Of a DNA stretch of 64,000 nt, positions 29,865 to 37,647 are shown in pieces. The position numbers and the translations under genes were made by a program. Below the pieces are notes generated by a model, which saw only the letters and a list, made by a program, of their open reading frames with translations, did not search any database and was not told the DNA's origin. How positions within the stretch are numbered: the stretch's first letter is position 1; every line of letters begins with the position of its first letter. The DNA is from Marisediminicola sp040546025 (GTDB taxonomy: Bacteria; Actinomycetota; Actinomycetes; Actinomycetales; Microbacteriaceae), in the NCBI RefSeq assembly GCF_040546025.1, contig NZ_JBEPNA010000001.1:186001-250000 (forward strand). Reading direction: 5' to 3'.

Positions 29865-31510
29865 ACCTGAACCGACTATTCCCTCAGCGCGACGAGCGGG
29901 GCAGCACCATGCTCGCGGTGTTGGGCCTCGCGCTCGTCACGAGCGTGATCGGCGTCACCGTCGTCACCGCCACGATCAACGGCCTCGGCGTGACAAGTTC
30001 AACGCGCGCGGGGGTTCAGGCGAGAGCCGCCGCGGAGGCAGGCGTGGATCGTGCGCTGGTCGCCATCCAGAGCGGATGCGTGACCACGTTCGAGTCGACC
30101 ACCGTTCCGCGTTACAAGTACGAACTCAAGCACTCCATCAACTCGGTCAACCCGATCTGGGTGACCGGATGCCCGACGAACGCGGCCACGCTGATCAAGA
30201 TCACGGCCACCGGCTACGCCGCGAATACGACGGTCACCGGAGCGTCGCCGAGCGACAGCCGCACAGTCGAAGCCGTCTACGCGAACGTGCCGATCTACGT
30301 GCCCGCACCGGCAATCCAGCCCGCCGTCTACGCCTACACGATGGAGGGCGTCTTCAGAAACTTCGTGCTCAACTCCTCGAGCGCGAGCATCGCGGCTGAC
30401 GTGCAGATCAAGAACGGCAACGTCGTGTGCGAAAACGGCGCGACAATCGACGGCAGCGTGCTCCTGGCCAACGGCTACATCGAGCTCAATCGATGTGACG
30501 TCAACGGCGCAATCCATGTGTCCAAGTACGTCGACATCGGCGGGACCGGCACCGTGGTGAAGAAGGACGTCATCGCACTTGGTCAGGGCGTCGCGGCAGG
30601 CAGCGATGTCGTCAAACTGAGGAGCGGAATCGGAGAGGTTCGAGGAAGCGTTAATTCTGCGGGAAATGTGCAGATTGACGACCTCGTGCAGGGGAGCGTC
30701 TCGCTTCCGGGAACATCCAGCAACTCGGTCAAGGTCGGTAGTGGCGGCCGTGTGCAGGGCAACGTGGTATCGAGCGGCACGGTCGCCGTCACCGGAAGCG
30801 GTGCCATCGATGGCACGACGAGCACCAACTTCACCGGGCTTGCGCCGCTGCCGATTCCGAGGGTTCCGGACTGGACCGACATCCCATACCCGCACCCGAC
30901 CGCGTGGAACGGGTACACCGTGCTCACCTGGCCGTCGACCAGCAGCTGCAACATCGGCAACTCGAATGCCTTCTGGGACTCCCTCAATGCACAATCGGCC
31001 AGCCTCGGCAACATCGTGGTCGATGCCCGCTCGTGCGGTGCTGCTGGCCTGGACTTTCAGAACAACATCCGAAACATCCAGTTGAGCGCAAACATCACTT
31101 TCATCGCCTGGAAGTTCAACGTCGACAAGCTCGTCGCCACCACCAACTCGTCTGCCACCCGCTACCTGTGGTTCATGGTTCCCGACAACTACACCACTCC
31201 GGCCGGGCAGCCGACGTGCCCGGCCGTCGTCAACCCTGCCACCCCGGTCGGAACCATCACCCTCACCAACGAGGCAGACATCGCGCCGACCATCGCCGCG
31301 ATGGCCTACACACCGTGCAAGATCATCAGCGACCGCAACAACTGGCGCGGGCAGCTCTATGGCGGAACCATGGAGTTTCGGCAGCAGGCGCAGCTCACCT
31401 ACGTGCCGGTGGGAGTGACCGGGGTGAACTTCGACGCGAGCCTTCCTCCCATCCTCGTGCTGACCAGCTCGAAGCTGGGTGGCAGGGTGAGCTTTCGAGA
31501 GCTGAGCTGA
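29855..31510 (+). CDS. PilX-like pilus protein with bactofilin-like beta-helix region
   Basis: A 551-residue protein. A hydrophobic segment after RDERG (STMLAVLGLALVTSVIGVTV) resembles a PilX-type N-terminus but has Ala, not Glu, at +5, so processing is uncertain. Residues ~170-330 alternate Gly/Val/Asn in short turns (GNVVCENG, GSVLLANG, GAIHVSK, RGSVNSAGNV, QGNVVSSGTVAVTG), as in polymer-forming bactofilin-like beta-helices. Several Cys occur in the C-terminal part. Its place after the minor pilins suggests a large tip subunit or adhesin. The start is set by the overlap with the previous gene. Confidence 0.75.
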   Translation: MFLNLNRLFPQRDERGSTMLAVLGLALVTSVIGVTVVTATINGLGVTSSTRAGVQARAAAEAGVDRALVAIQSGCVTTFESTTVPRYKYELKHSINSVNPIWVTGCPTNAATLIKITATGYAANTTVTGASPSDSRTVEAVYANVPIYVPAPAIQPAVYAYTMEGVFRNFVLNSSSASIAADVQIKNGNVVCENGATIDGSVLLANGYIELNRCDVNGAIHVSKYVDIGGTGTVVKKDVIALGQGVAAGSDVVKLRSGIGEVRGSVNSAGNVQIDDLVQGSVSLPGTSSNSVKVGSGGRVQGNVVSSGTVAVTGSGAIDGTTSTNFTGLAPLPIPRVPDWTDIPYPHPTAWNGYTVLTWPSTSSCNIGNSNAFWDSLNAQSASLGNIVVDARSCGAAGLDFQNNIRNIQLSANITFIAWKFNVDKLVATTNSSATRYLWFMVPDNYTTPAGQPTCPAVVNPATPVGTITLTNEADIAPTIAAMAYTPCKIISDRNNWRGQLYGGTMEFRQQAQLTYVPVGVTGVNFDASLPPILVLTSSKLGGRVSFRELS

Positions 31511-32331
31511 TGATCGCGGTCGGCGTCGGGGTTTTCGGTAGCCTCATTGGATCGTTTCTCAATGTGGTGATCTTCAGGGTGCCGGCCGGGCGATCGATCG
31601 TGTCGCCGCCGAGTGCCTGCGGAAGCTGTGGCGCTCGAGTGCGACCCCTCGACAACCTGCCTGTCGTTTCCTGGCTGGTGCTGCGCGGCAAATGCCGTGA
31701 TTGCCGTGCTCCGATCTCCGCGCGCTACCCGTTGGTCGAGCTGGGAACAGCCCTGTTCTTCGCCGCGGTCGCGTGGTTCGTTCTCGCCACGGTGGCAACC
31801 GGAGCTGGCGGAACGGCACAGATCGTGGCGACGATTCTCGCGCTCGTGGCGTTCTTGTATTTCGCCGCAATCAGCGTGGCCCTTGCCCTCATCGATCTCG
31901 ACACCCAGCGCCTGCCCAACAGCATCGTGCTGCCGGCCTACCCGGTCGCAGCGGTGCTGCTCACGGCGGCCGCGCTCACCGCGGGTGCGCCGGAGCGGCT
32001 GCTCACGATGGCGGTCGGTGGACTCAGTCTCTTCGTGGCTTACTTCGCGATGGCAAGCCTGTATCGAGGCGGAATGGGATTCGGTGACGTCAAGCTCGCC
32101 GGCGTCATCGGACTCTTCCTCGGCTGGCTGGGCTGGGGTCCGCTCGCGGTGGGCGCGTTCGCCGCCTTTCTGCTCGGTGGACTCTTTAGTCTGGTGCTCG
32201 TGATGACGCGCGGCGCGACCGGCCGCACCGCCATTCCGTTCGGCCCCTGGATGATTGTGGGGGCTTGGGTGGGGATTTTTGCTGGAGAACAGATCGCGAC
32301 CGCGTATCTGGCACTGTTCGGATTGGTCTAG
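31510..32331 (+). CDS. pilD: Prepilin peptidase / N-methyltransferase
   Basis: A 273-residue polytopic membrane aspartyl protease that cuts and methylates prepilins. The N-terminal methyltransferase part has the CxxC pairs Cys37/Cys40 and Cys62/Cys65. The protease part has aspartates in LIDLDTQRLPN (129, 131) and GMGFGDVKLAG (Asp193), the GxGD signature. ATG at 31510 shares one base with the previous stop. Its substrates should be the pilins encoded just upstream. Confidence 0.95.
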   Translation: MIAVGVGVFGSLIGSFLNVVIFRVPAGRSIVSPPSACGSCGARVRPLDNLPVVSWLVLRGKCRDCRAPISARYPLVELGTALFFAAVAWFVLATVATGAGGTAQIVATILALVAFLYFAAISVALALIDLDTQRLPNSIVLPAYPVAAVLLTAAALTAGAPERLLTMAVGGLSLFVAYFAMASLYRGGMGFGDVKLAGVIGLFLGWLGWGPLAVGAFAAFLLGGLFSLVLVMTRGATGRTAIPFGPWMIVGAWVGIFAGEQIATAYLALFGLV

Positions 32332-32341
32332 GGGGAACGAC

Positions 32342-33379
32342 GTGGCGACACGAATAGTCGGACTCGACATCGGCAACGAGGTGCTTCGCGGCATCGAGCT
32401 GGAGTATGTCGCAAAGAAGCGGCCGGTGGTGATGCGCTATCACGAGGTCACTCTGCCGGAGGGCGCTGTCCGCAACGGCGAGGTCGTCGAGGAGAACACG
32501 GTCGCGACGGCCCTCAAGCAACTGTGGGCCGAGGGCAAGTTCCGCACCCGCGATGTCGTGATTGGACTCGGCAATCAGAAGGTGCTGGCGCGCGACCTCG
32601 TCGTGCCGCGTGGTTCGATCGAAAGCATCCGCGAAGCGCTGCCGTTTCAGGTTCAGGATCTGATCCCCGTACCCGTCGCCGAGGCGCTGCTCGACTTCTA
32701 CCCCGTCGCCGAGGTCGCCAGCGAAACGGGGCCTGCCGTCAGTGGGCTTCTGGTGGCTGCGGTCAAGGCATCCGTGCTGGCCAACGTCAACGCGGTGCGC
32801 AAGGCGGGCCTGTGGCCGGTCGACGTGGACCTCATCCCCTTCGCGCTGCAGCGCTCGATAGGCGCCGACATCCCCGGCACCGCCGCGGTGATCGACATCG
32901 GCGCGACGACCACCAACATCGTCATCTCCACCGGTGGTGTGCCCCAGTTTGTGCGAATCATTCCGGCAGGGGGCGACGACCTGACCCGCGCACTCATCAC
33001 TCGACTCGGTATCGACCGCGAGCTGGCCGAACGGGTCAAGGCCGGCATCGGCATGGCGAACGGGAGCGTGCTGCCCGAGAACCGACCGGCGGTCGAGGTG
33101 ATCTACGAGGTCACCAGGGAGCTGCTCAACAGTTTGCGCAACACCCTGAACTATTTCGCGAATACTCGAGAAAATCGGCAGGTCGAGCACGTCGTGCTCA
33201 GCGGCGGGGCGGCCCGCCTGCCTGGCTTCGCCGAGACGCTGGCGTCGATGACCTCGATGACCGTCACCATCGCCGACCCCTTCGCGAAGGTCCAACTCGG
33301 CAAGGATGCCAAGCAGCTGGCGGGCTCGCCCGCACGCGCAGCAGTAGCACTCGGACTCGTCCTGGGGAGGGCAGCATGA
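32342..33379 (+). CDS. pilM: Type IV pilus assembly protein PilM
   Basis: A 345-residue cytoplasmic protein with the actin-like fold. It shows TRIVGLDIGNEVLRGIEL, AAVIDIGATTTNIVI and HVVLSGGAARLPGF, the phosphate-binding loops of the FtsA/PilM family. PilM binds the cytoplasmic tail of PilN and links the motors to the envelope complex. GTG at 32342 follows AGGGGGAA. The gene is 10 bp after pilD and overlaps the next by 4 bp. Confidence 0.93.
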   Translation: MATRIVGLDIGNEVLRGIELEYVAKKRPVVMRYHEVTLPEGAVRNGEVVEENTVATALKQLWAEGKFRTRDVVIGLGNQKVLARDLVVPRGSIESIREALPFQVQDLIPVPVAEALLDFYPVAEVASETGPAVSGLLVAAVKASVLANVNAVRKAGLWPVDVDLIPFALQRSIGADIPGTAAVIDIGATTTNIVISTGGVPQFVRIIPAGGDDLTRALITRLGIDRELAERVKAGIGMANGSVLPENRPAVEVIYEVTRELLNSLRNTLNYFANTRENRQVEHVVLSGGAARLPGFAETLASMTSMTVTIADPFAKVQLGKDAKQLAGSPARAAVALGLVLGRAA

Positions 33380-34125
33380 CCGCGACAGCCCAAGCGCCGG
33401 CCAAGGAGGCACAGGAGCCTCAGACTCCAAAGGCGTCCAAGGCACCGAAGTCCTCGTCCGGGCGGAAAGCGGCTTCCGCACCGCTCGCGATTGGCGGCAC
33501 CCCTCGCGCGGACCTGCTGCCACCCGAAGTCAGGGCCGCCTACAAGGGCAAGGCTGTGGTGCGGATGCTCGTCATCCTTGTCGTGACGGTGGCCGTCATT
33601 GTGGCGGGCGGCGTCGGGTACGCGACCCTCCGCTCGATCACGAGCCAGACCGTGCTGCAGCTCGAACGCGACCGCAGCCTGGATCTGCTGGCCCGCCAGC
33701 TCGATTTCGCCGAGGCCAGGCAGATCGCCAACAAGGTCGACGCGGCCATTGCCGCGCGCGCTCTGGCAACCACAACCGAAATCGATTGGAGAGCCTACCT
33801 CGACGAGGTCAGCACGACACTGCCCGATGGAGTAGGGCTGACCCAGTTGGTGATTGCCCCCGTCGTCGCGGCCGAGGGAGCGGAGGCGGTCGAAAATCCG
33901 CTGCAGCAGGCAGCGGTTGCCACGATCACCATCACCGCGACGAGCGTGACGGTGCCGGATGTCGAGGCCTGGTTCGATGATCTCGCCGGCATCACGGGTT
34001 TCGCGGGAATCGCCCCGCCCGCCACAGTGGCGGGCAGCCCGGCGGACGGCTACATCGTCAGCCTCGAACTGCTTGTGAACGACGAGGCCTACTCGCTGCG
34101 ATTCCAGAACGAAGAGGAGGAGTGA
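33376..34125 (+). CDS. pilN: PilN-like type IV pilus alignment protein
   Basis: A 249-residue bitopic membrane protein. A basic, Pro/Lys-rich cytoplasmic tail of ~65 residues includes RADLLPPEVRAAYKGK, resembling the PilM-binding INLLP-type motif. One membrane segment follows (VRMLVILVVTVAVIVAGGVG), then a coiled coil and a ferredoxin-like domain. The order pilM-pilN-pilO supports the call. ATG overlaps the pilM stop (ATGA). Confidence 0.85.
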   Translation: MTATAQAPAKEAQEPQTPKASKAPKSSSGRKAASAPLAIGGTPRADLLPPEVRAAYKGKAVVRMLVILVVTVAVIVAGGVGYATLRSITSQTVLQLERDRSLDLLARQLDFAEARQIANKVDAAIAARALATTTEIDWRAYLDEVSTTLPDGVGLTQLVIAPVVAAEGAEAVENPLQQAAVATITITATSVTVPDVEAWFDDLAGITGFAGIAPPATVAGSPADGYIVSLELLVNDEAYSLRFQNEEEE

Positions 34126-34126
34126 C

Positions 34127-34825
34127 ATGACGATCACTCGATGGTGGACCGCAGGAGCGGTACTCGTGATGGCATTGCTCGTGGCACTCGGCTGGATTCT
34201 CGGCATGGAGCCGCAGCTCGCCGAAGCGCGCGCCGCCGATGAGGAACGCGTCGGCGTCGAAACGCTCAATGCGACGTATGAGCAGACTCTCGTCAAACTC
34301 AAGGAACTGGATGAGGACCTTCCCGCACTCACCCAGCAGCTCGACGAGTTGGAGGCTGCGCTTCCGCCGGATGCCCAGGTCTCCACCCTGCTCGGACAGC
34401 TGAACGCCTTAGCTGCCGAGAGTGCGGTAGAGCTGACATCGATTACGGCTGGGGTCCCCGAGAAGTTCGGCGCAGCCGCCGAAGCCGCGGCGGCCCTGGC
34501 ACCTGTGGAGGCACCGGCGCCCGAGGAGAGTGACGACACTGCGGCGGTCGCTCCCGACACAGAAACGGTCGCTCCCGACACAGAAACGGCCGCTCCGGCA
34601 CCGGAGAACTTCGTCGCGGTGCCCATCTCCGTCGAGTTCACCGGCGATCCCGTGGCACTCCTGGCGTTCGTTGAGAAGGTGCAATACGGCACTCGTCTCT
34701 TTCTGGTCGAGGCGCTCGACATCACCTATGACGGCGGTGGCGGCAAGGTCAAGATCGACGGGTTCGTTTACGTGCTCACCGATCCCCCGGCCGCGGACGA
34801 GACCGCCCCGGCAGAAGGCGACTAA
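34127..34825 (+). CDS. pilO: PilO-like type IV pilus alignment protein
   Basis: A 232-residue bitopic protein with one N-terminal membrane helix (AGAVLVMALLVALGWILG), a coiled coil (residues ~35-85) and a C-terminal ferredoxin-like domain split by an acidic Ala/Pro/Glu linker. The linker contains a perfect 7-residue duplication (VAPDTET). A second short duplication spans the stop codon. It is the last recognisable gene of the pilus operon; no PilP or PilQ follows. Confidence 0.85.
   Translation: MTITRWWTAGAVLVMALLVALGWILGMEPQLAEARAADEERVGVETLNATYEQTLVKLKELDEDLPALTQQLDELEAALPPDAQVSTLLGQLNALAAESAVELTSITAGVPEKFGAAAEAAAALAPVEAPAPEESDDTAAVAPDTETVAPDTETAAPAPENFVAVPISVEFTGDPVALLAFVEKVQYGTRLFLVEALDITYDGGGGKVKIDGFVYVLTDPPAADETAPAEGD
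34546..34587. repeat. 21-bp perfect direct repeat inside pilO
   Basis: Two identical 21-bp units (34546-34566 and 34567-34587) keep the frame and encode VAPDTET twice in the disordered linker. A separate duplicated GCAGAAGGCGACTAAC (34810 and 34832) surrounds and follows the stop codon. Confidence 0.95.
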
Positions 34826-34947
34826 CGCACCCGCAGAAGGCGACTAACACCGCGGCAGCGCGCGCCCACGCGGCGGGGTGACACTCCATTGGTAGGCTGA
34901 TCCTGATCCGGCAGCAATGCCACCCAGTTACTTAGGAGTGTCATCCC

Positions 34948-35988
34948 GTGAGCGAAGACCGCAACGAACCAGCATCCAACACGCCGCCGCCGCTCGTACC
35001 GCCGCCGGTGCGCGCTCCGGAGACCCGTTCAGACGAGACCGTTTCTGGCGAGAAGACGTCGGTCGATGCCGAGCGTGACTCGGGTCTCAGTGTCGACGAG
35101 CCGGTTTCGGCGCGCGCCGACAACAACTCCGCAGAACAGACCCCCGTGGTGTCGTCGGACGACTCGCGCTTCGCGCCTGACGCCTCGCGCAACACCGGCT
35201 CGGTGCCGGCCGCGACGGGCGAGCGCGACGTCACGAACGACGTCAGGAACTCCGACACCGAGCGGACGGTTGCCGCCCCGCCCGTCGTCGCGAGCGAAAC
35301 CGCTGCCCAGCCCGTCGCCCACACCGCCGCCCAGCCCACCGCCGTGGTCCAGCGCGACGAGCCGACCCGCGTGCAGCCGACCGTTCCCACGGTGCCCGCC
35401 GCGCAGCAGCCGGAGCGCATCTTCGTGCCGCCGGCGCCCGTCGCGCCCAAGCGCAAGGGCAACCGCGGAATCGGCTCGCTCATCGCAGTCGTGTCGGTCG
35501 TCATCTTCGGCATCCTCTACGCGCTCGTCGCCACGATCATCGTCGCGATTGCCGCCCCCGGTCAGAACCTGCTCACGACCCTGACCCGCTTCCTCACCGA
35601 CCCGGTGTTCTACGTTCCCGGCATCCTGTTCGTCGTCGGGTTCGTCCTCGTCGTGCTGCTCGTGAACCGCGCCGCCTGGTGGGCCTTCGTTCTCGGCAGC
35701 CTCATCGTCGGAGCAATCGTCTACTTCGGCACGATCGGCGTGCAGCTGCTCACCGAGAACGTTGTCGCGATGACCCCGTCCGCAGCGGCGGCCGCATTCG
35801 CCGCCTACGCCGTCAACCCATTCGTCATCGCCGCGGCGCTCGTCGCCCGCGAGACCTCGATGTGGATCGGTGCCGCGATCAGCTCGCGCGGACGCCGCAT
35901 GAAGGAGCGCAACCTCACCGCGCGCGACGAGTACGACAAGGCGACCGCCGCACACCGCGCGGAGTATGACCGCTCCTACGCCGCCTGA
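34948..35988 (+). CDS. Membrane protein with long disordered N-terminal region
   Basis: A 346-residue protein of unknown function. Residues 1-165 are acidic, Pro/Ala-rich and probably disordered. Four membrane segments follow, and the C-terminus is charged (RGRRMKERNLTARDEYDKAT). GTG at 34948 has AGGAG upstream. It overlaps the next small membrane gene by 23 bp, so the pair is probably co-expressed. I do not recognise a characterised family. Confidence 0.8.
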   Translation: MSEDRNEPASNTPPPLVPPPVRAPETRSDETVSGEKTSVDAERDSGLSVDEPVSARADNNSAEQTPVVSSDDSRFAPDASRNTGSVPAATGERDVTNDVRNSDTERTVAAPPVVASETAAQPVAHTAAQPTAVVQRDEPTRVQPTVPTVPAAQQPERIFVPPAPVAPKRKGNRGIGSLIAVVSVVIFGILYALVATIIVAIAAPGQNLLTTLTRFLTDPVFYVPGILFVVGFVLVVLLVNRAAWWAFVLGSLIVGAIVYFGTIGVQLLTENVVAMTPSAAAAAFAAYAVNPFVIAAALVARETSMWIGAAISSRGRRMKERNLTARDEYDKATAAHRAEYDRSYAA

Positions 35989-36406
35989 GCCGCCCGGCCG
36001 CGGGCTCCTGGCGCTGGGTGCCACGGTGCTCGCGGTCGCGCTGCTCGTCTTCGTCGGTGGGTTTCTCAGCCTGTTCCTCGACCGCGACCTCGTCGAGCTG
36101 CCGGATGCCGGAACGCTTGTCGGCCCGGCCATGGCGGTCGCAACCTGCGGCGTCGTGTTCTCCTTCGTGTTCCGGCGGCTGCCGCACAGCCTCGGGATGC
36201 GCGCTGGCTCGGCATCGCTCTGGGCGCTCATCGCCTCGCCGGCGGCGGGCTCGATCGTCTACTCGATCGTGCGGGAAAACCTCGCCGTGATCCCCGTGTT
36301 CTTCGGCACCTACCTGCTGAGCCCCTTCGTGATCTCGTCGGCCCTGATCGCCGGAGTCGTGGTGGGTCTCGCCGGCCTGGCGGAACGCGCGCGGCCAGCA
36401 TCCTGA
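35966..36406 (+). CDS. Small four-helix membrane protein, unknown function
   Basis: A 146-residue protein with four predicted membrane segments (for example LLALGATVLAVALLVFVGGF and VISSALIAGVVVGLAGLA). It resembles small conserved actinobacterial membrane proteins of DUF type, perhaps DUF6121, but I cannot confirm the family. The start lies inside the preceding gene. It ends 13 bp before the str promoter. Confidence 0.7.
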   Translation: MTAPTPPEPPGRGLLALGATVLAVALLVFVGGFLSLFLDRDLVELPDAGTLVGPAMAVATCGVVFSFVFRRLPHSLGMRAGSASLWALIASPAAGSIVYSIVRENLAVIPVFFGTYLLSPFVISSALIAGVVVGLAGLAERARPAS

Positions 36407-36419
36407 ACCCCGTCGTCAT

Positions 36420-36448
36420 TTGACCGCGACGCGTGCACGGGCTAAGGT
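36420..36448 (+). promoter_or_regulatory. Strong promoter of the str operon
   Basis: TTGACC (36420-36425), a 17-bp spacer and TAAGGT (36443-36448) make a very good housekeeping promoter. It lies about 230 nt before rpsL, leaving a long untranslated leader (36455-36682) in which no gene is credible. Confidence 0.75.
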
Positions 36449-36682
36449 TTACCGGTGTGCGTTTTGCCGTGCGCTCGTAACGAAACACTAGTTGCGGGCC
36501 GCGAGAAACGCTCTCCATGTTGGGCAACATTCAGCCCCCACGGCATACCCACCGGCGAAAACAGAGGCCTCCTCTGTGTTCACCAGTCGGGTCCATCTGA
36601 ACTCGAACCGCGCGGTGACGCACGTGCTCGAATGCGAAACAAGCAACAACTGTCACCGTGCAGTCATCACAAGGAGTATGTA

Positions 36683-37057
36683 GTGCCAACCATTCAGCAG
36701 TTGGTCCGGAAGGGTCGCACCCCTAAGGTCGTCAAGACCAAGGCGCCCGCCCTCAAGGCCAACCCCCAGCAGCGCGGTGTGTGCACCCGCGTCTACACGA
36801 CCACCCCGAAGAAGCCGAACTCGGCTCTGCGCAAGGTCGCTCGTGTCAAGCTGAGCAACGGTACCGAGGTCACCGCCTACATCCCCGGCGAGGGACACAA
36901 CCTGCAGGAGCACTCGATGGTGCTCGTCCGCGGCGGACGAGTGAAGGACCTCCCCGGCGTGCGTTACAAGATCGTGCGCGGCGCGCTCGACACCCAGGCA
37001 GTCAAAAATCGTAAGCAGGCGCGTAGCCGCTACGGAGCGAAAATGGATAAGAAGTAA
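36683..37057 (+). CDS. rpsL: 30S ribosomal protein S12
   Basis: A 124-residue decoding-centre protein. It starts PTIQQLVRKGRTPKV and contains TTPKKPNSALRK and VRGGRVKDLPGVRY. The lysines whose change gives streptomycin resistance are the wild-type ones. GTG at 36683 follows AAGGAG. The stop shares one base with the rpsG start. Confidence 0.98.
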   Translation: MPTIQQLVRKGRTPKVVKTKAPALKANPQQRGVCTRVYTTTPKKPNSALRKVARVKLSNGTEVTAYIPGEGHNLQEHSMVLVRGGRVKDLPGVRYKIVRGALDTQAVKNRKQARSRYGAKMDKK

Positions 37058-37527
37058 TGCCACGTAAAGGACCAGCACCGAAGCGTCCCGTAGTTGCGGA
37101 CCCGGTCTACGGAGCCCCCATTGTCAGCCAGCTTGTCAACAAGATTCTTCTTGATGGCAAGAAGGGCCTCGCCGAGCGCATCGTCTACGACGCCCTCGCC
37201 GGAGTCTCGACCAAGAACGGTGCGGATGCCGTCGTCACGCTGAAGAAGGCGCTCGACAACGTGCGCCCGACCATCGAGGTCAAGAGCCGCCGCGTCGGTG
37301 GATCGACGTACCAGGTGCCGGTCGAGGTCAAGCCTCACCGCGCTAACACGCTTGCCCTCCGCTGGCTCACCACCTACGCCAAGGGTCGTCGTGAGAAGAC
37401 CATGACCGAGCGTCTCACCAACGAGATCCTCGACGCGTCGAACGGTCTCGGCGCCGCAGTCAAGCGTCGCGAAGACACCCACAAGATGGCCGACGCTAAC
37501 AAGGCCTTCGCGCACTACCGCTGGTAA
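37057..37527 (+). CDS. rpsG: 30S ribosomal protein S7
   Basis: A 156-residue primary 16S-rRNA binder of the small-subunit head. It starts PRKGPAPKRPVVADPVYG and ends KMADANKAFAHYRW, the standard S7 limits. Translation is coupled to rpsL by a one-base overlap. A hairpin sits between it and fusA. Confidence 0.98.
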   Translation: MPRKGPAPKRPVVADPVYGAPIVSQLVNKILLDGKKGLAERIVYDALAGVSTKNGADAVVTLKKALDNVRPTIEVKSRRVGGSTYQVPVEVKPHRANTLALRWLTTYAKGRREKTMTERLTNEILDASNGLGAAVKRREDTHKMADANKAFAHYRW

Positions 37528-37575
37528 CCACCGCTTCTCGGGCAATCGCACAAGCGGTTGGCTCGCCGAAGCGCC

Positions 37576-37609
37576 GAGGGAGCCTGACACCGAGGTCTCA
37601 GGCTCCCTC
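37576..37609 (+). terminator. 12-bp perfect hairpin between rpsG and fusA
   Basis: GAGGGAGCCTGA (37576-37587) pairs perfectly with TCAGGCTCCCTC (37598-37609), with a 10-nt loop. It lies inside the str operon, 39 bp before the fusA start, so it may attenuate read-through, mark a processing point or control fusA translation. No T-tract. Confidence 0.6.
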
Positions 37610-37647
37610 ACCCAGCACTCACATCCACAATCTTTCGGAGGAACTCC

